A stretch of DNA of 64,000 bases from contig CM071595.1 in assembly GCA_036435485.1 (NCBI GenBank), positions 101,300,580-101,364,579 on the forward strand, in the 5' to 3' direction. Under the pieces are notes generated by a model that saw nothing but the letters and a program-made list of their open reading frames with translations, did no database searches and was not told where the DNA came from. The DNA is from Saposhnikovia divaricata (lineage: Eukaryota; Streptophyta; Magnoliopsida; Apiales; Apiaceae). Shown one piece after another: positions 10,699 to 20,339 of the stretch (positions are counted from its first letter, which is position 1; each line of letters opens with the position of its first letter). Both the position numbers and the translations under genes were made by a program.

Positions 10699-10770
10699 GT
10701 AACTTTCTTACTTGAGCTTATTATGAACTCTGTTTGTTCTTATCCCGATATTCTTCTCTTTGTATTTCAG
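10699..10770 (+). other. Probable intron 1 of the antisense gene
   Basis: Donor GAGG|GTAACT and acceptor TTTGTATTTCAG|CTGCTG. Coding-like sequence lies on both sides and stops lie within. Confidence 0.55.
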
Positions 10771-11108
10771 CTGCTGAGGAGATTGATAGTCGTCCTGAGA
10801 ACCGGCCAACTGTTACTAAAAGGATGAAGAAGAAGGCTGAGGAGAAACTGAATCCTACTAAGCCTCATATCCCTAACTTCTTGGAACACTGATCTCAAGG
10901 CGGTAAACGATCCCGAAACGCTGATGGGGACGTCAGGACTCCTTTCATACCTCCTTGGGGCATATGTGAACAAGACTCGGTCTTTGGGAGTCCTTATCTA
11001 GCCCTAGACTGGTCCAAGCTTTCAATCACTCCTCCTGACCGAGTGACAATGCATGCAGGCAACAAAATGGATGAGTCTCAGCTCATGGACGCTCAGGCCT
11101 TGTATCAG

Positions 11109-11194
11109 GTATGAAATTCCCTCTGTTAAGTTCAATACTGTTTCTGATTTTGACTCTGTATATTCCTTGTAGCTCACCCATTTCCTTGTTGCAG
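11109..11194 (+). other. Probable intron 2 of the antisense gene
   Basis: Donor ATCAG|GTATGA and pyrimidine-rich acceptor CCTTGTTGCAG|GCCAAT, leading into the helical exon. Confidence 0.6.
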
Positions 11195-11955
11195 GCCAAT
11201 GCTTACTTTCAAACTATTTCGACTCAAGGCCGGGCTTTTAGGGATGAGAATATTGGCTTGAAGAATGACTCAGCAAGGTTCAAGGAAGAGATTGACGATC
11301 TGCACTCCCAAGTCGTTCATGCTGAAGCTAATGCTGCATCTACCCGTAAACAACTTTCTTCTCTAGCCAAAAAGAAGGCATCTGATGCTGACAGGGTGAT
11401 CCAGGCCTACCATAGGTCTCAAGATTTTCTTAAGCTCATTGATGATCATGATGATGAGATGCGTCCCTTCGACATGTCTGTTGGTTGGGATAAGGCCATT
11501 AACGCTGTGAGTCATAGGCATCCATCTGTTGTCAACCCGGCTGATTTTCCTTGCCCAAATTGGGGTGTCACCCGGCTAACCTAGCTTCTGGTTCGGGAAC
11601 TAAAGTTGTTCCTCAGACATCAGGATCCGGCTCCAAAGGCAGTCATCGACGCTCTAGATCCAACTCCAAGGGGCCTGTTCAGGTTGTTAGCCAAGACTCA
11701 TCTTCTTCTGGCTCCCGTGGAAAGAAACCCCCACCTGCAAAGAAAGTTGGAGTAGTTTGCCAACCCATCGCTGGCAAGAGACTGATTCGAAACGAGGGCA
11801 GTTCTACTTCTGATTCATCTTCCGAGGAAGAAGGGGCCGAAGTTGTTAATGTTCAGCCAATGGTGATTGCTGAGCCCGGTGATGACTCTGGTGAAGACTC
11901 GGAGGAGGAGAGTGGCGAAGAGGAGAGTGACGAAGAGGAGTCTGAGGAGGAGTAG

Positions 11956-12364
11956 CTGGAGCTGGTTTGTGGCCTTGCATGGCCTTGTTAGCCGTATGTG
12001 GCTTTATATTTCTAGATTTCAATCAAGGTCCTTTGGGATCAAACTTTTATCTGTCTCGGTGATGTAACTTAACTGTTGGCCCTTCGGGGTCTTCATTTAT
12101 GCATTTGTTTCCTCATTTGTTTGTTTACTTGTTTTCGGTACTTGGTCTTTCTAGGCTTACACTCAGCAGGTGCTTCGTACATAAACAAAATCGCAGAATC
12201 ATTGAAGGAAAACAAACTTGCATTAATAATTCGAAATGGGTTCAACCCTTACATAACTCATTATTGTCCTACTCGGGGCGTTAAGCCCTGGAATGGTTTC
12301 ATCGAACCTTATATCTACTTCTCCTAATAGATAGATAAAAAAGCAGCTTCCTTGCAAGGGTAGC
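11956..12364. other. Spacer between antisense gene and pol end
   Basis: The 3' flank of the antisense gene and the 3' flank of pol converge here. Small ORFs (for example 12076-12327) have no recognised domain. Confidence 0.5.
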
Positions 12365-13540
12365 TTAAATATAATAAATCTTGAGGTTCAAGGCATGCCA
12401 AGTACGGGGTACCTCATTCCCATCCAAGGTCTCCAACTTGTAGGATCCCCGTCCTAGCGTCTTCTTGACTCGATACGGCCCTTCTCAATTAGGGGCTAGC
12501 TTTCCTTTCTGACAAACTCCAGAGGCTTCTACCTTCCTTAGAACCAGGTCGCCTTGTCGAAAGAATCTTTCCTTAACTCTCTGGTTATAGTGAAAAGAGG
12601 CTCTCTTCTGATGTTCAGTATTTCTAGCATTGGCTTCATCTCTAACCTCGTCAATTAAGTCAAGGGCAAGTCTCATCCCTTCTTCATTAGTTTCTGGTTC
12701 ATATGCCTCTATTCGAGGTGACGCTTGCATCTCTAAAGGCACAACTGCCTCAGCTCCATAAGCCAGCAGAAATGGGGTTGCTCTAGTTGTCACTTTATAA
12801 GTGGTACGGTATGCCCATAGTATGGGCAGCAACTCATCTACCCAAGTGTTCCTAGAGCGTTCGCCCATCTTTTTCAGTCCATCAAGGATAATTCGATTAG
12901 CTACCTCAGCTTGCCCATTAGCTTGTGGATGAGCCACTGAGGTAAAACGAAGCTCAATTGCATTCTCCTCACAATACTTCTTGAACTCTTCATTATTGAA
13001 CTGTGTCCCATTGTCTGTCACCAAAATTCGTGGGATTCCATACCTGCAAATTATGTTCTCCCAAAAGAACTGGGCAACTTGTTTGGTGGTTATCTTGGCT
13101 AGAGGTTTAGCCTCAATCCACTTAGTGAAGTAATCAATGGCCACTATCAAGAACTTCCTTTATGCTGAAGCCATGGGAAAAGGACCAAGTATATCCATCC
13201 CCTACATCGCAAACGGAATAGGAGAGTTAATTGAAGTTAACATCTCAGGCAGTTGCCTTACAATTGGAGCATGTTTTTGACATCTCTCACATCTCTTGAC
13301 ATAGTCTTGTGCATCAGCCAACATCTCCGGCCAATAGAACCCTAAACGAGTGATCTTGTGAGCTAGGGCTCTGCCCCCCAAGTGTTGCCCACAGATCCCT
13401 TCATGAACTTCCTCTAATGCTTCTCTTGCCTCTTGAGGCCTCAAACACTTCAAGTATGGGATGACGAATGACCTTTTGTACAGAATGCCCTCAATCAAGG
13501 CGTATCTCAATGCTCTTACTAAAAGTTTTCGTGCCTCCAA
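12365..13540 (-). pseudogene. Gypsy integrase region of pol
   Basis: The minus-strand reading starts with a zinc-binding region (H-H-C-C pattern, ending VKRCERCQKH). The core follows with all three catalytic acids visible: IDYFTKW, VTDNGTQF and NGQAEVANR. The C-terminal part GPYRV...TWHALNLKIYY ends at 12365. The enzyme inserts the cDNA into the genome. Three in-frame stops interrupt it: TAG after SPIPFAM (13202), TAA just before RKFLIVAID and TGA after KLAPN (12485). The first and last fit TGG mutated to TAG or TGA; the middle one fits CAA to TAA. No chromodomain is seen. Confidence 0.85.
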
Positions 13541-13587
13541 GGCATTGTCTGGGAGCCACCCGGTTTCAAGGTGAGCTTTGATAGGAT

Positions 13588-14095
13588 CTATCCAAGAGCC
13601 CCTATATCAATTGGTGCCACTAATTTCGAGTTAACGGTCGGGGCCTTCAAGACCTGGAAGTAGACACTCCCAGCATAATTTTCTATCTCAGAAGAAGCGA
13701 ACTTAGACAGGGCATCGGCCTTAATGTTTTCTTCTCTCGGAATGTGCTCAACATAGCATTCCTCAAACTGAGTCATAACAGCCTTTACGACTCTCAGGTA
13801 TTTCACTATAGTTTCGTCCTTAGCTTCGAATTCACCATTACTTGTGATACCACAAGCCTTGAATCTCCACAAACTTTGAGATTCTTGACCCTCATGATTC
13901 TAGCCAAACCCAAACCAGCTATTAATGCCTCATACTCTGCTTCATTGTTGGTGGTAGGAAAATCTAACTTTAAAGCATACTCAACTGTGAACCCATCAGG
14001 GCTTTGCAAAACCAAACCTGCACCACTAGATTTTGTTTTTGATGCTCCATCAAAATAGAGCACCCAATATTCCTTCAGATCAGGTGTAAGTTTCT
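13588..14095 (-). pseudogene. Archaeal-type RNase H domain of pol
   Basis: The minus strand reads YFDGASKTKSSGAGLVL, TNNEAEYEALIAGLGLA and CGDSRLVVSQV, then after a one-base loss near 13838 NGEFEAKDETIVKYL and HIPREENIKADALS. D, E, D and a final D of an RNase HI-like active site are present. This second RNase H, placed after the ordinary one, is a known mark of Tat-lineage elements. It is joined in frame to the upstream segment through a stop at 14097 and shifts frame again near 13600 before integrase. Confidence 0.82.
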
Positions 14096-14096
14096 C

Positions 14097-15659
14097 TTAT
14101 TTTTTCTCTTTCCCAGGGGTAGTCATTATCTCTTGCCCCCCGACTTCTTGGTTGTTAATAGTGCATTCAACCACGAAGTCAGCCAATGCCTGAGCCTCAA
14201 TGGCTGTTCGAGGCTTATATGTGATATCAAACTCTCCTAACTCAATCGCCCACTTAATTAGCCTTCCACTGGCCTTAGGGCTATGCAATATATTTCTCAA
14301 CTGCTGGTTTGTCAGAACTTGAATCTTATGTGCCTGGAAGTAAGGTCGCAACTTCCTCGAGGCAGTCACTAATGCCAAAGCAAACTTTTCTATGGGTGAG
14401 GAATTCAACTCAGCCCCATGCAACACTTTGCTCACGTAGTAGATAGGTTTTTGGATTTTCTCCTCTTCCCGAATGAGGATAGGACTCAATGCTTGTTCGG
14501 ATACCGCCAGGTATAGGTAAAGAGTCTCCCCAGGACTTGGTTTGGTCAACAACGGGGCTTCGGCCATGTATTTCTTCAGCTGTTCAAAGGCCTCTTGGCT
14601 CTCAGGAGTCCATACAAAATTTTTCACCTTTTTCAATGCTTGGAAGAAAGGCAAGCACTTGTCACCTGATTTGGAGATGAATCTCCCTAGGGCTGCCACT
14701 CGGCCCGTTAACTTCTGTACATCCCGTATAGAACGGGGTGGTTCCATGTCCAGAATCGCTTTGATCTTGTCAGGGTTGGCCTCTATGCCTCTTTTTGAAA
14801 CCATCAGACCCAAAAATTTGCCTTATCCAACGCCAAAGGCACACTTGGCTGGATTCAACATCATTTTATGGTGCCTCGGCACTTCGAATGCCTCTCTGAG
14901 GTGCAAAATATGGTCTGCCTTGACCAAGCTCTTAACCAGCATATCATCAACATAGACCTCCATGGTTTTTCCAATCAGATGGGCGAATATCTTATTCATC
15001 AGTCGTTGATAGGTAGCTCCTGCATTCTTTAGACCAAAAGCCATAACAAGGTAGCAGAAAACACCAAAGTCAGTTATGAAGGATACCTTTGGGATGTCAT
15101 CCTTGTGCATCTTAATCTGATTGTAGCCACTGAATCCATCCATGAAACTCAACATTTTGTACCCAACCGTGGCATCTATTAGTGTGTCAATCCTTGGCAA
15201 AGGGAAGCAATCCTTAGGGCATGCGTCATTCAAGTCGGTGAAGTCTATACACATCCTCCACTTACCGTTGGCTTTCTTGACCATCACAGGGTTAGCCAAC
15301 CATTCAGGGAATTGAATCTCCTCAATAAAACCAGCTTCCAAGAGTTTGTCCACCTCTTGCTTAATGGCCGCTTGCCTTTCTGGAGCAAAATTCCCCTTCT
15401 TCTGCTTTATGGTCTTTCGCTTGGGATCGACATTTAATTTATGAGTTATGAGTCGGGGATCAATCCCTGGCATATCAGCCACTGTCCAAGCAAACACATC
15501 ACTGTTTTCTTGTAAGAATGTTATCAATTTGCCCTTCAAGGGTTCTTTCAGAGAAGCTCCTACATAAGTAACTTTTCCAGGGTCACCCAACTCTAGAGGT
15601 ATGGGAACCAAGTCCTCTGCTGGCCTTCCTCGGTGTTCATCATCACCACGGACATCCAT
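14097..15659 (-). pseudogene. Gypsy reverse transcriptase and first RNase H of pol
   Basis: RT motifs in order: EAGFIEEIQFPEWLANPVMV, KWRMCIDFTDLNDACPKD, MDGFSGYNQI, YLVMAFGLKNAGATYQR and the active site VYVDDM. A TAA at 14821-14823 falls between GVG and GKFLGLMV in the same frame. The following RNase H has PIYYVSKVLHGAELN and QLRNILHSP, but the usual TDAS start is YLAVSE, so the first catalytic Asp appears lost. The frame stops again at 14097 just before the archaeal-type RNase H. The protein would copy element RNA into DNA. Confidence 0.88.
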
Positions 15660-15677
15660 GTCTTCAATCGGGAGTAC

Positions 15678-16118
15678 CTACCCCCCGGCTTCATCAGCTC
15701 TCAAAGCAGCCACATAGCAACTCCTGGCCATTTTCTGATCTCCTTTATGTTCCCCAACACCACTCCTAGTTGGAAATTTGACCTTCATGTGATAGGTAGA
15801 GGCAACAGCCTTGAACGCATGAAGTCCGATCCTCCCTAAGATTGCATTGTACGTTGAGGTAGCCTTAATCACCAGAAAATTCAGCATCTGAGTGGCTTCC
15901 TTAGGTTCTTGCCCGATTGTCACGGGTAACTGAATAGTCCCTTCAACCTTTGACTCGACTCCATTAAACCCGTATATCGGCATGTTGGTTGGGGTCAACT
16001 GATAGTCAGTGTATCCCATCTTTACGAATGCGTCGTGAAACAAAATGTCAACAGAAGCTCCATTGTCTATCAAGACTCACTTCACCTCCGAATTTCCAAT
16101 AATAGGGGCTATGACCAA
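15678..16118 (-). pseudogene. Gypsy aspartic protease region of pol
   Basis: The active-site motif reads VLIDNGASVDILF, followed by YGFNGVESKVEGTIQLPV and YNAILGRIGLHA. A TGA sits immediately before VLIDNGAS, consistent with CGA (Arg) mutated to TGA. A TAG at 15678 separates it from reverse transcriptase in the same frame. IDNG in place of IDTG is common in this lineage. The protease would release the mature proteins from the polyprotein. Confidence 0.82.
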
Positions 16119-16240
16119 GGGGCGTCATGGGGGAATTTCACCCCTTCATGGTCTGAATCATCAAACCCAATTGCTATTTCAGTCCTAGCACGTTTAGGGG
16201 CTTCTCCCACGATGTCCATCACTTCTCTGGCATATGCCTT

Positions 16241-18091
16241 TCAAGAGTTTCGAGTTGTTCCGGTCGCCGTTGGGCCTCCCCAAATCATGTTAATAACTGG
16301 CCCTCGGGGCTGTTGATTATGATCGTGATCGCGATCGTTATCTCTTCTGTCATTGTCTCTTCTATCATAGTCCCTTCTTTGGGTTCCACGATCATCACCC
16401 TTTGTGAACTTGTTCAACTTCCCTTTACGGATCAAGAACTCAATTTCATCTTTCAACTGCCTACAATCATCTGTATCATGACCCACATCACGGTGGTACC
16501 TACAGTACTGCTCTTTATTTCTTTTTGCGGGATCACCCCTAAGTGGTTTCGGCCATCGAAAGTCTTTATCCTTTTCAATATCTAACAAGATCTGACTCCT
16601 AGGAGCGTTCAGCCTTGCGTAATCAGAAAACCTCGGTCCCAAACCCTTCTTTGGTGGTGACTCGGAATCTTTGCTAGTCCGGGGATACCTGTCCCTAGCG
16701 TCGTACTCTTGCTCTTGCTTTCGTTTCTTTGAGTCATTAGAACCCTTGCCATTGCCTCCTGCAATTTCCTTCTTCATGCTGTCCTCAGCCTTGATATACT
16801 TGTCGGCCCTTCGTTGGAGCTCGGCCATGTTTTCAAGAAGATGTTTTGCCAAAGACCTTTTTAAGAAGAGATCAGTGGTTCCGTGTTTCAGGGCTACCAT
16901 GGCCACCTTATTTTCCAGATCAGTGATATTCAACGTCTCCTTGGTGAATCGCTTGAGGTAATCCCTCAAATTCTCGTTCTTCCCCTGCACCACATACATG
17001 AGGGATGCAGAACTTTTTTCATGAACTCTCCCACTAATGAACTGGCTGACAAAGGCGGCACTCAGCTCCTTAAAAGAGCCAATCGAGTTTGCAGGTAGGC
17101 GGCTATACCACCTTTGAGCCATGCCCGACAGGGTTTGAGGAAATGCCCTACACTTTAAGGCATCACTCGCAGGCTGCAACAACAGTGCGTTTGAGAATGT
17201 CCTAACATGGTTTGCGGGGTCGCCCGTTCTATCATAAGCCTTAATTGTCGGCATCTTGAACTTCCTTGAGATGCGGGCATTCATTACCTCTTCAGTAAAC
17301 GGAGGTGTGGGATCATCAGGATCCCCAAGTGGCATCAGATCCTTGGGGTTACTTCTGGGGGTCTCCACCCTTGTCGATTTTTCAATTGGGGCTTCGGCCC
17401 TTCGCTGTCTCCTTGAAGGCCTCTCCAGATTTATAATGGGAATCCTCCCTGTAACTGGAGGAGGTCGAATCAGACTTTGCCTTGCTTGCTCCCTAGCAAT
17501 ATCATCCTTCAACCTTTGGATCTCAGCCTCATGAGCCTTAATCCTTTCCTCAGTCATTTGTGGAGGTCCATCATGGATTCTTTGGGACCTCCTTCGAGGT
17601 TCTCTACTAGCACGTCGCCTCCTTGGGGCTTCTTCACGATCATCATCGTCATCCTCAGATGTCGAATCGTCAGTATAGGGGCCAGAGTAGTCATTGTACT
17701 CTCGATCTCGGATCTGTAAGGCATGACCGCTAGGTCCAGGTTCCCTTTGTCGAGGGGGATAATTAGGCAACCCATACATCGGGTTGGTATTCAAGGGGAG
17801 ATCCGTAGTGTGGATCTGTATTCCCGGGGGTAGTGTTCGACCAACATTATCAAGAGGAGAAACCACCATCTGAAGAGGGTTAGTTTCTTGGTTTTGAGGG
17901 ATAATCATAGGTAAAGTTCCCTCAACATGGGGAATCGTCCCTGAGGGTTGAGAGGCTAGAGGTTGAATGACCATCCCTATTGATGGGGGTAATTGTCCTT
18001 CTTCAGCGGTGATAAGCGGATCAGAGGTGGCAGGTGGAGCAGAGCTAAGGGGTATGGCCTCAATCGATGTTGTTCTTCGTGTTTGAACCAT
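16241..18091 (-). CDS. Gypsy gag, 616 aa
   Basis: Starts MVQTRRTTSIEA right after the 5' leader. A long Pro/Arg-rich N-terminus is followed by the retrotransposon gag core (RWYSRLPANSIGSFKEL, AFVSQFI, ENLRDYLKRFTKETLNI), a Lys-rich region and a zinc-knuckle-like YCRYHRDVGHDTDDCRQL (C, H, H, C spacing of Tat gags), then an Arg/Asp-rich tail (repeated RRD). It forms the particle that packages element RNA. This is the best-preserved ORF of the element. It ends at a TGA (16241) that lies in frame before KAYAREVMD, so the stop is probably a mutated CGA, and a one-base loss near 16122 then breaks the link to protease. Confidence 0.9.
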   Translation of the reverse strand: MVQTRRTTSIEAIPLSSAPPATSDPLITAEEGQLPPSIGMVIQPLASQPSGTIPHVEGTLPMIIPQNQETNPLQMVVSPLDNVGRTLPPGIQIHTTDLPLNTNPMYGLPNYPPRQREPGPSGHALQIRDREYNDYSGPYTDDSTSEDDDDDREEAPRRRRASREPRRRSQRIHDGPPQMTEERIKAHEAEIQRLKDDIAREQARQSLIRPPPVTGRIPIINLERPSRRQRRAEAPIEKSTRVETPRSNPKDLMPLGDPDDPTPPFTEEVMNARISRKFKMPTIKAYDRTGDPANHVRTFSNALLLQPASDALKCRAFPQTLSGMAQRWYSRLPANSIGSFKELSAAFVSQFISGRVHEKSSASLMYVVQGKNENLRDYLKRFTKETLNITDLENKVAMVALKHGTTDLFLKRSLAKHLLENMAELQRRADKYIKAEDSMKKEIAGGNGKGSNDSKKRKQEQEYDARDRYPRTSKDSESPPKKGLGPRFSDYARLNAPRSQILLDIEKDKDFRWPKPLRGDPAKRNKEQYCRYHRDVGHDTDDCRQLKDEIEFLIRKGKLNKFTKGDDRGTQRRDYDRRDNDRRDNDRDHDHNQQPRGPVINMIWGGPTATGTTRNS

Positions 18092-18105
18092 GGTTGATGT
18101 TGTCT

Positions 18106-18122
18106 TCCCACAGACGGCGCCA
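18106..18122 (-). other. Primer-binding site of the gypsy element
   Basis: On the minus strand TGGCGCCGTCTGTGGGA lies two bases inside the 5' LTR. This form is usual in Tat-lineage elements; assigning the tRNA (often given as tRNA-Arg) is from memory. Confidence 0.75.
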
Positions 18123-18124
18123 AA

Positions 18125-18619
18125 TGTTGTGGAATAAAAACTAGGTTACGATTTGTAATTAATGCTAGGGTGGTTGAGCTTCGAGCTTTAATGGTTGTTT
18201 CCGTGTTACGAGACTGATCGATCCTCACAGAGTGCCTACGTATCCCGTTATTGAGAATCAAGCCAAGACGTAGTTCTGAGATGAGGGGTAAGACCCTTTA
18301 TATAGGCTGAGAAGCCCTAGAATTATGGTAGGAGTCAGAGACTTGGTGGACAAGTCTTCCTTGAGGAAGGTTCCAGATCTATTCCTTGTAGGAATCAGTT
18401 TCCATGTTGAAATATGTATCTTGGAGGCTAAGTCAGGCAGGAGTGATATCCTTGTTTGACTCTTATTTGCTGAGCTGATTATTACCCTTGATATTAATTA
18501 CGAAATTAATATTGTAAATAGGGTTTGGGCCCATCTGGTGGGTCCCACGTTTGGACCATTCTGGGTCTAATTAATGCCACATTAAATGTGTCTTTAGGGC
18601 TTACCTTTAACCCATATCA
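18125..18619 (-). repeat. 5' LTR of the gypsy element
   Basis: 495 bp, partner of 8062-8556. On the minus strand a TATATAAAG box lies near 18298-18306, the likely promoter for gag-pol. Confidence 0.92.
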
Positions 18620-18624
18620 AAAAT

Positions 18625-19117
18625 AAATTAAAATTTTTAAAGAAAGAAGATTGAAAAAATTAAAAAAATCAGCCAAAAGTTATGTGAGATAAAAAGTTAT
18701 TAATAAAAATAAAAGATTTTCATAAATGAGTTACTTATTAAATTTCCTTATTTCAATTAATAGAACTAATAGTGTTGTTTTTATTTCCAATAATACCCTT
18801 AAAAATTTATTTAAAAATGAAATGAATCTAGATAGTTGATTTAGTATTAATTCAACGACTAATAATGATTCTCCAACTCTTTTTTAATGTTTGGTTCTAT
18901 CTTGATCTAGGTCCTATAAGTATTATTAAAAATTATATTACGATCAAAACATGGGTTATTAAAAAAATATTAGTATCAAACTAAGTAAGTGTTATTGAAT
19001 TATTTGATTGAAATAATATGATAAGTGTTATTGAATTATTTAATTGAAATAATATGATAAATATATAAATTTAAGATAATTGATCACGATCCGTGCTTCG
19101 CACGGGTTATCGGCTAG
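18625..19117 (+). other. Right arm of the Helitron, with 3' hairpin and CTAG
   Basis: AT-rich with a 55-bp near-duplication around 18990-19060 (AATTATTTGATTGAAATAATATGATAA). It ends in the hairpin at 19091-19105 and CTAG at 19114-19117. The hairpin is the proposed Helitron replication terminator. Confidence 0.55.
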
Positions 19118-19118
19118 T

Positions 19119-19302
19119 ATTAATAAATTAATAAATAATTTTTTATAATAATGTAGTTATAGAGAATCGAATCCGAGATAGATTCACCTCGGGTTCGAGT
19201 CTTTACAACTACATAATTATATTTATTTTAACTTTTTTAGTTTTAACTTGGATTCGATTCTTTACAACTACATAACTAAATAGTGTTTATTAATTTATTA
19301 AC
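19119..19302. repeat. Fold-back inverted repeat of about 184 bp
   Basis: Arms 19119-19174 and 19250-19302 pair over about 55 bp (shared TTAATAAATTAATAAA, TGTAGTT and AGAATCGAATCC). The loop has a further copy of TTTACAACTACATAA. It may be a small MITE. It starts directly after the Helitron 3' end, and its right arm runs into the target duplication of the next LTR element. Confidence 0.6.
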
Positions 19303-19306
19303 ATTA

Positions 19307-19514
19307 TGATAAGTGGATGTTATATCCACTTGGAATGCTTCATATCGGCTTGAATTGATGACTTGAACTCAAGTATGTGATGTTTTTGATGTGTTTTTAG
19401 TGAATTTGTGCAGGAATAAGAGTCGGATGTGTGATGATGTTTTCCATGCTTAAATGGTGGGTTTTGAGCTTAAAGAATAACAATACATCAAATTGCGAGA
19501 GAGCCAGAAGAAGT
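19307..19514 (+). repeat. Truncated 5' LTR
   Basis: Matches the first 208 bp of the 3' LTR (TGATAAGTGGAT... to GAGAGAGCCAGAAGAA) with a few substitutions and then diverges abruptly, marking the deletion junction. Confidence 0.85.
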
Positions 19515-20328
19515 TGATCCATATGTCACTTATGAGGAACAACCATATTTTCCATACCATCCTCAACAGTACCAGCAAGATGTTCCAGATATGACATATT
19601 TCTTTGGAAGTGAAGAGTTTCAACATCAGCAACCTACTCCTACTTTTCAGTCGGATGAGGTTCCTACTATGGAGGAGCTTAGGATGCTTGTAAAGAGTAG
19701 TGAGGAGTCTATCAAATCTTTGGAGATTCTAGTTGCTCGAGCTGTGAGTGCTGTGAAACAAGAGAAACAACAATTCATACAAGAGGCAATTCCAGAAAGT
19801 AACTGTGACTTGGAGCAGGGTACTACATGCATTATTGAGGAAGACAAATTCCAAGGTGAGGTGAGCATTCGCAAGCCCTGTGAGGAATTTGATCATGTTA
19901 GGATGGTGGATGATTTGGAAAGGGCACTATTTGGGACAGACACTGATGAGCTGCACAAATTTCAAAAATTGGTATGTGCGTACCAAGAGGCTGATGACCA
20001 TGGGACAGATGCAGGTTTTCTACTTGTCTCAAAGTATGAAGATGGAGGTAGCACATTAGAGCCAATGGAGGAAGTTCTCTTTGAGGAACCAAAGGCTTCA
20101 GCAACTTACATTTACCCTCCTCCATTATATTCATATGAAGCTCCCAAAGCACGCGAAGGTGTGTTGTTCTACAAATTGACAGATTTTGGGTCAACAGAAG
20201 AAGGCATTGGAACAGGACATATTTGTTATACGAATAGGCCAAGCGAGGAGAAGGGGCAGAAAGTGTGTTGCCGTGATGACGATGAAGTCTCACGAAGAGA
20301 GGACCAGGCAAACTATTATCATCCTTAA
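19515..20328 (+). pseudogene. Residual retrotransposon ORF, family not recognised
   Basis: One frame is open from the deletion junction (VDPYVTYEEQPYFPYHPQQY) through MTYFFGSEEF at 19591 to NYYHP at 20328. The protein is acidic, Glu/Gln-rich at the start (ELRMLVKSSEESIKSLE, probably helical), with no zinc knuckle, protease or polymerase motif. Since the upstream part is truncated LTR, this is a leftover internal segment, perhaps from the gag C-terminus or the polyprotein C-terminus. The overlapping minus-strand ORF is a by-product. Confidence 0.5.
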
Positions 20329-20339
20329 TAGAGGCTTGG

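Larger units (their letters stand above)
9806..11955 (+). pseudogene. Antisense accessory gene of the gypsy element (putative gypsy-type transposon domain)
   Basis: This reads on the strand opposite to gag-pol. Start MSEGDQPMPPP at 9806. After a shift near 10025 come SYHFPSAIKVRLPNPSD, HWGALDAGFRFPVS and QLYPNAWRYIFIFLI, typical of the plant 'putative gypsy type transposon' domain (Pfam PF04195). Two introns with GT-AG borders are likely (10699-10770, 11109-11194). The last exon has a charged helical region (RFKEEIDDLHSQV) and, after another shift near 11570, an acidic Ser/Glu tail ending in EEE. A TAG at about 10521 and a 48-bp tandem duplication (10326-10419) also break it. Similar antisense ORFs are known in Tat-lineage elements; their function is unknown. 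Confidence 0.72.
8062..18619 (-). mobile_element. Ty3/gypsy LTR retrotransposon, Tat lineage, minus strand
   Basis: Two 495-bp LTRs (8062-8556 and 18125-18619) begin TG and end CA. They are flanked by the 5-bp duplication AAAAT (8057-8061 and 18620-18624). On the minus strand the order is PBS, gag, protease, reverse transcriptase, RNase H, archaeal-type RNase H, integrase, then about 3.8 kb with an antisense gene, the purine tract and the 3' LTR. Gypsy order, two RNase H domains and an antisense ORF after pol point to the Tat group (Retand, Ogre, Grande relatives). The LTRs differ at about 10 sites, nearly all transitions. The element lies inside the Helitron-like sequence. Confidence 0.92.
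6228..19117 (+). mobile_element. Probable non-autonomous Helitron, split by a gypsy element
   Basis: The left end is TCTATACTC preceded by A. The right end has a perfect 6-bp-stem hairpin CCGTGC-TTC-GCACGG (19091-19105), eight bases, then CTAG followed by T. A 5' TC, a 3' hairpin with CTRR and insertion between A and T define Helitrons. No Rep/helicase is present. Removing the gypsy insertion at 8062-18619 leaves about 2.3 kb of AT-rich repeats. A second Helitron-like 3' end lies at 23538, so pairing of this 5' end with the 19117 end is likely but unproven. Confidence 0.5.

Noticed and set aside
19898..20311. 137-codon minus-strand ORF
   Set aside because: Shadow of the plus-strand retrotransposon frame.
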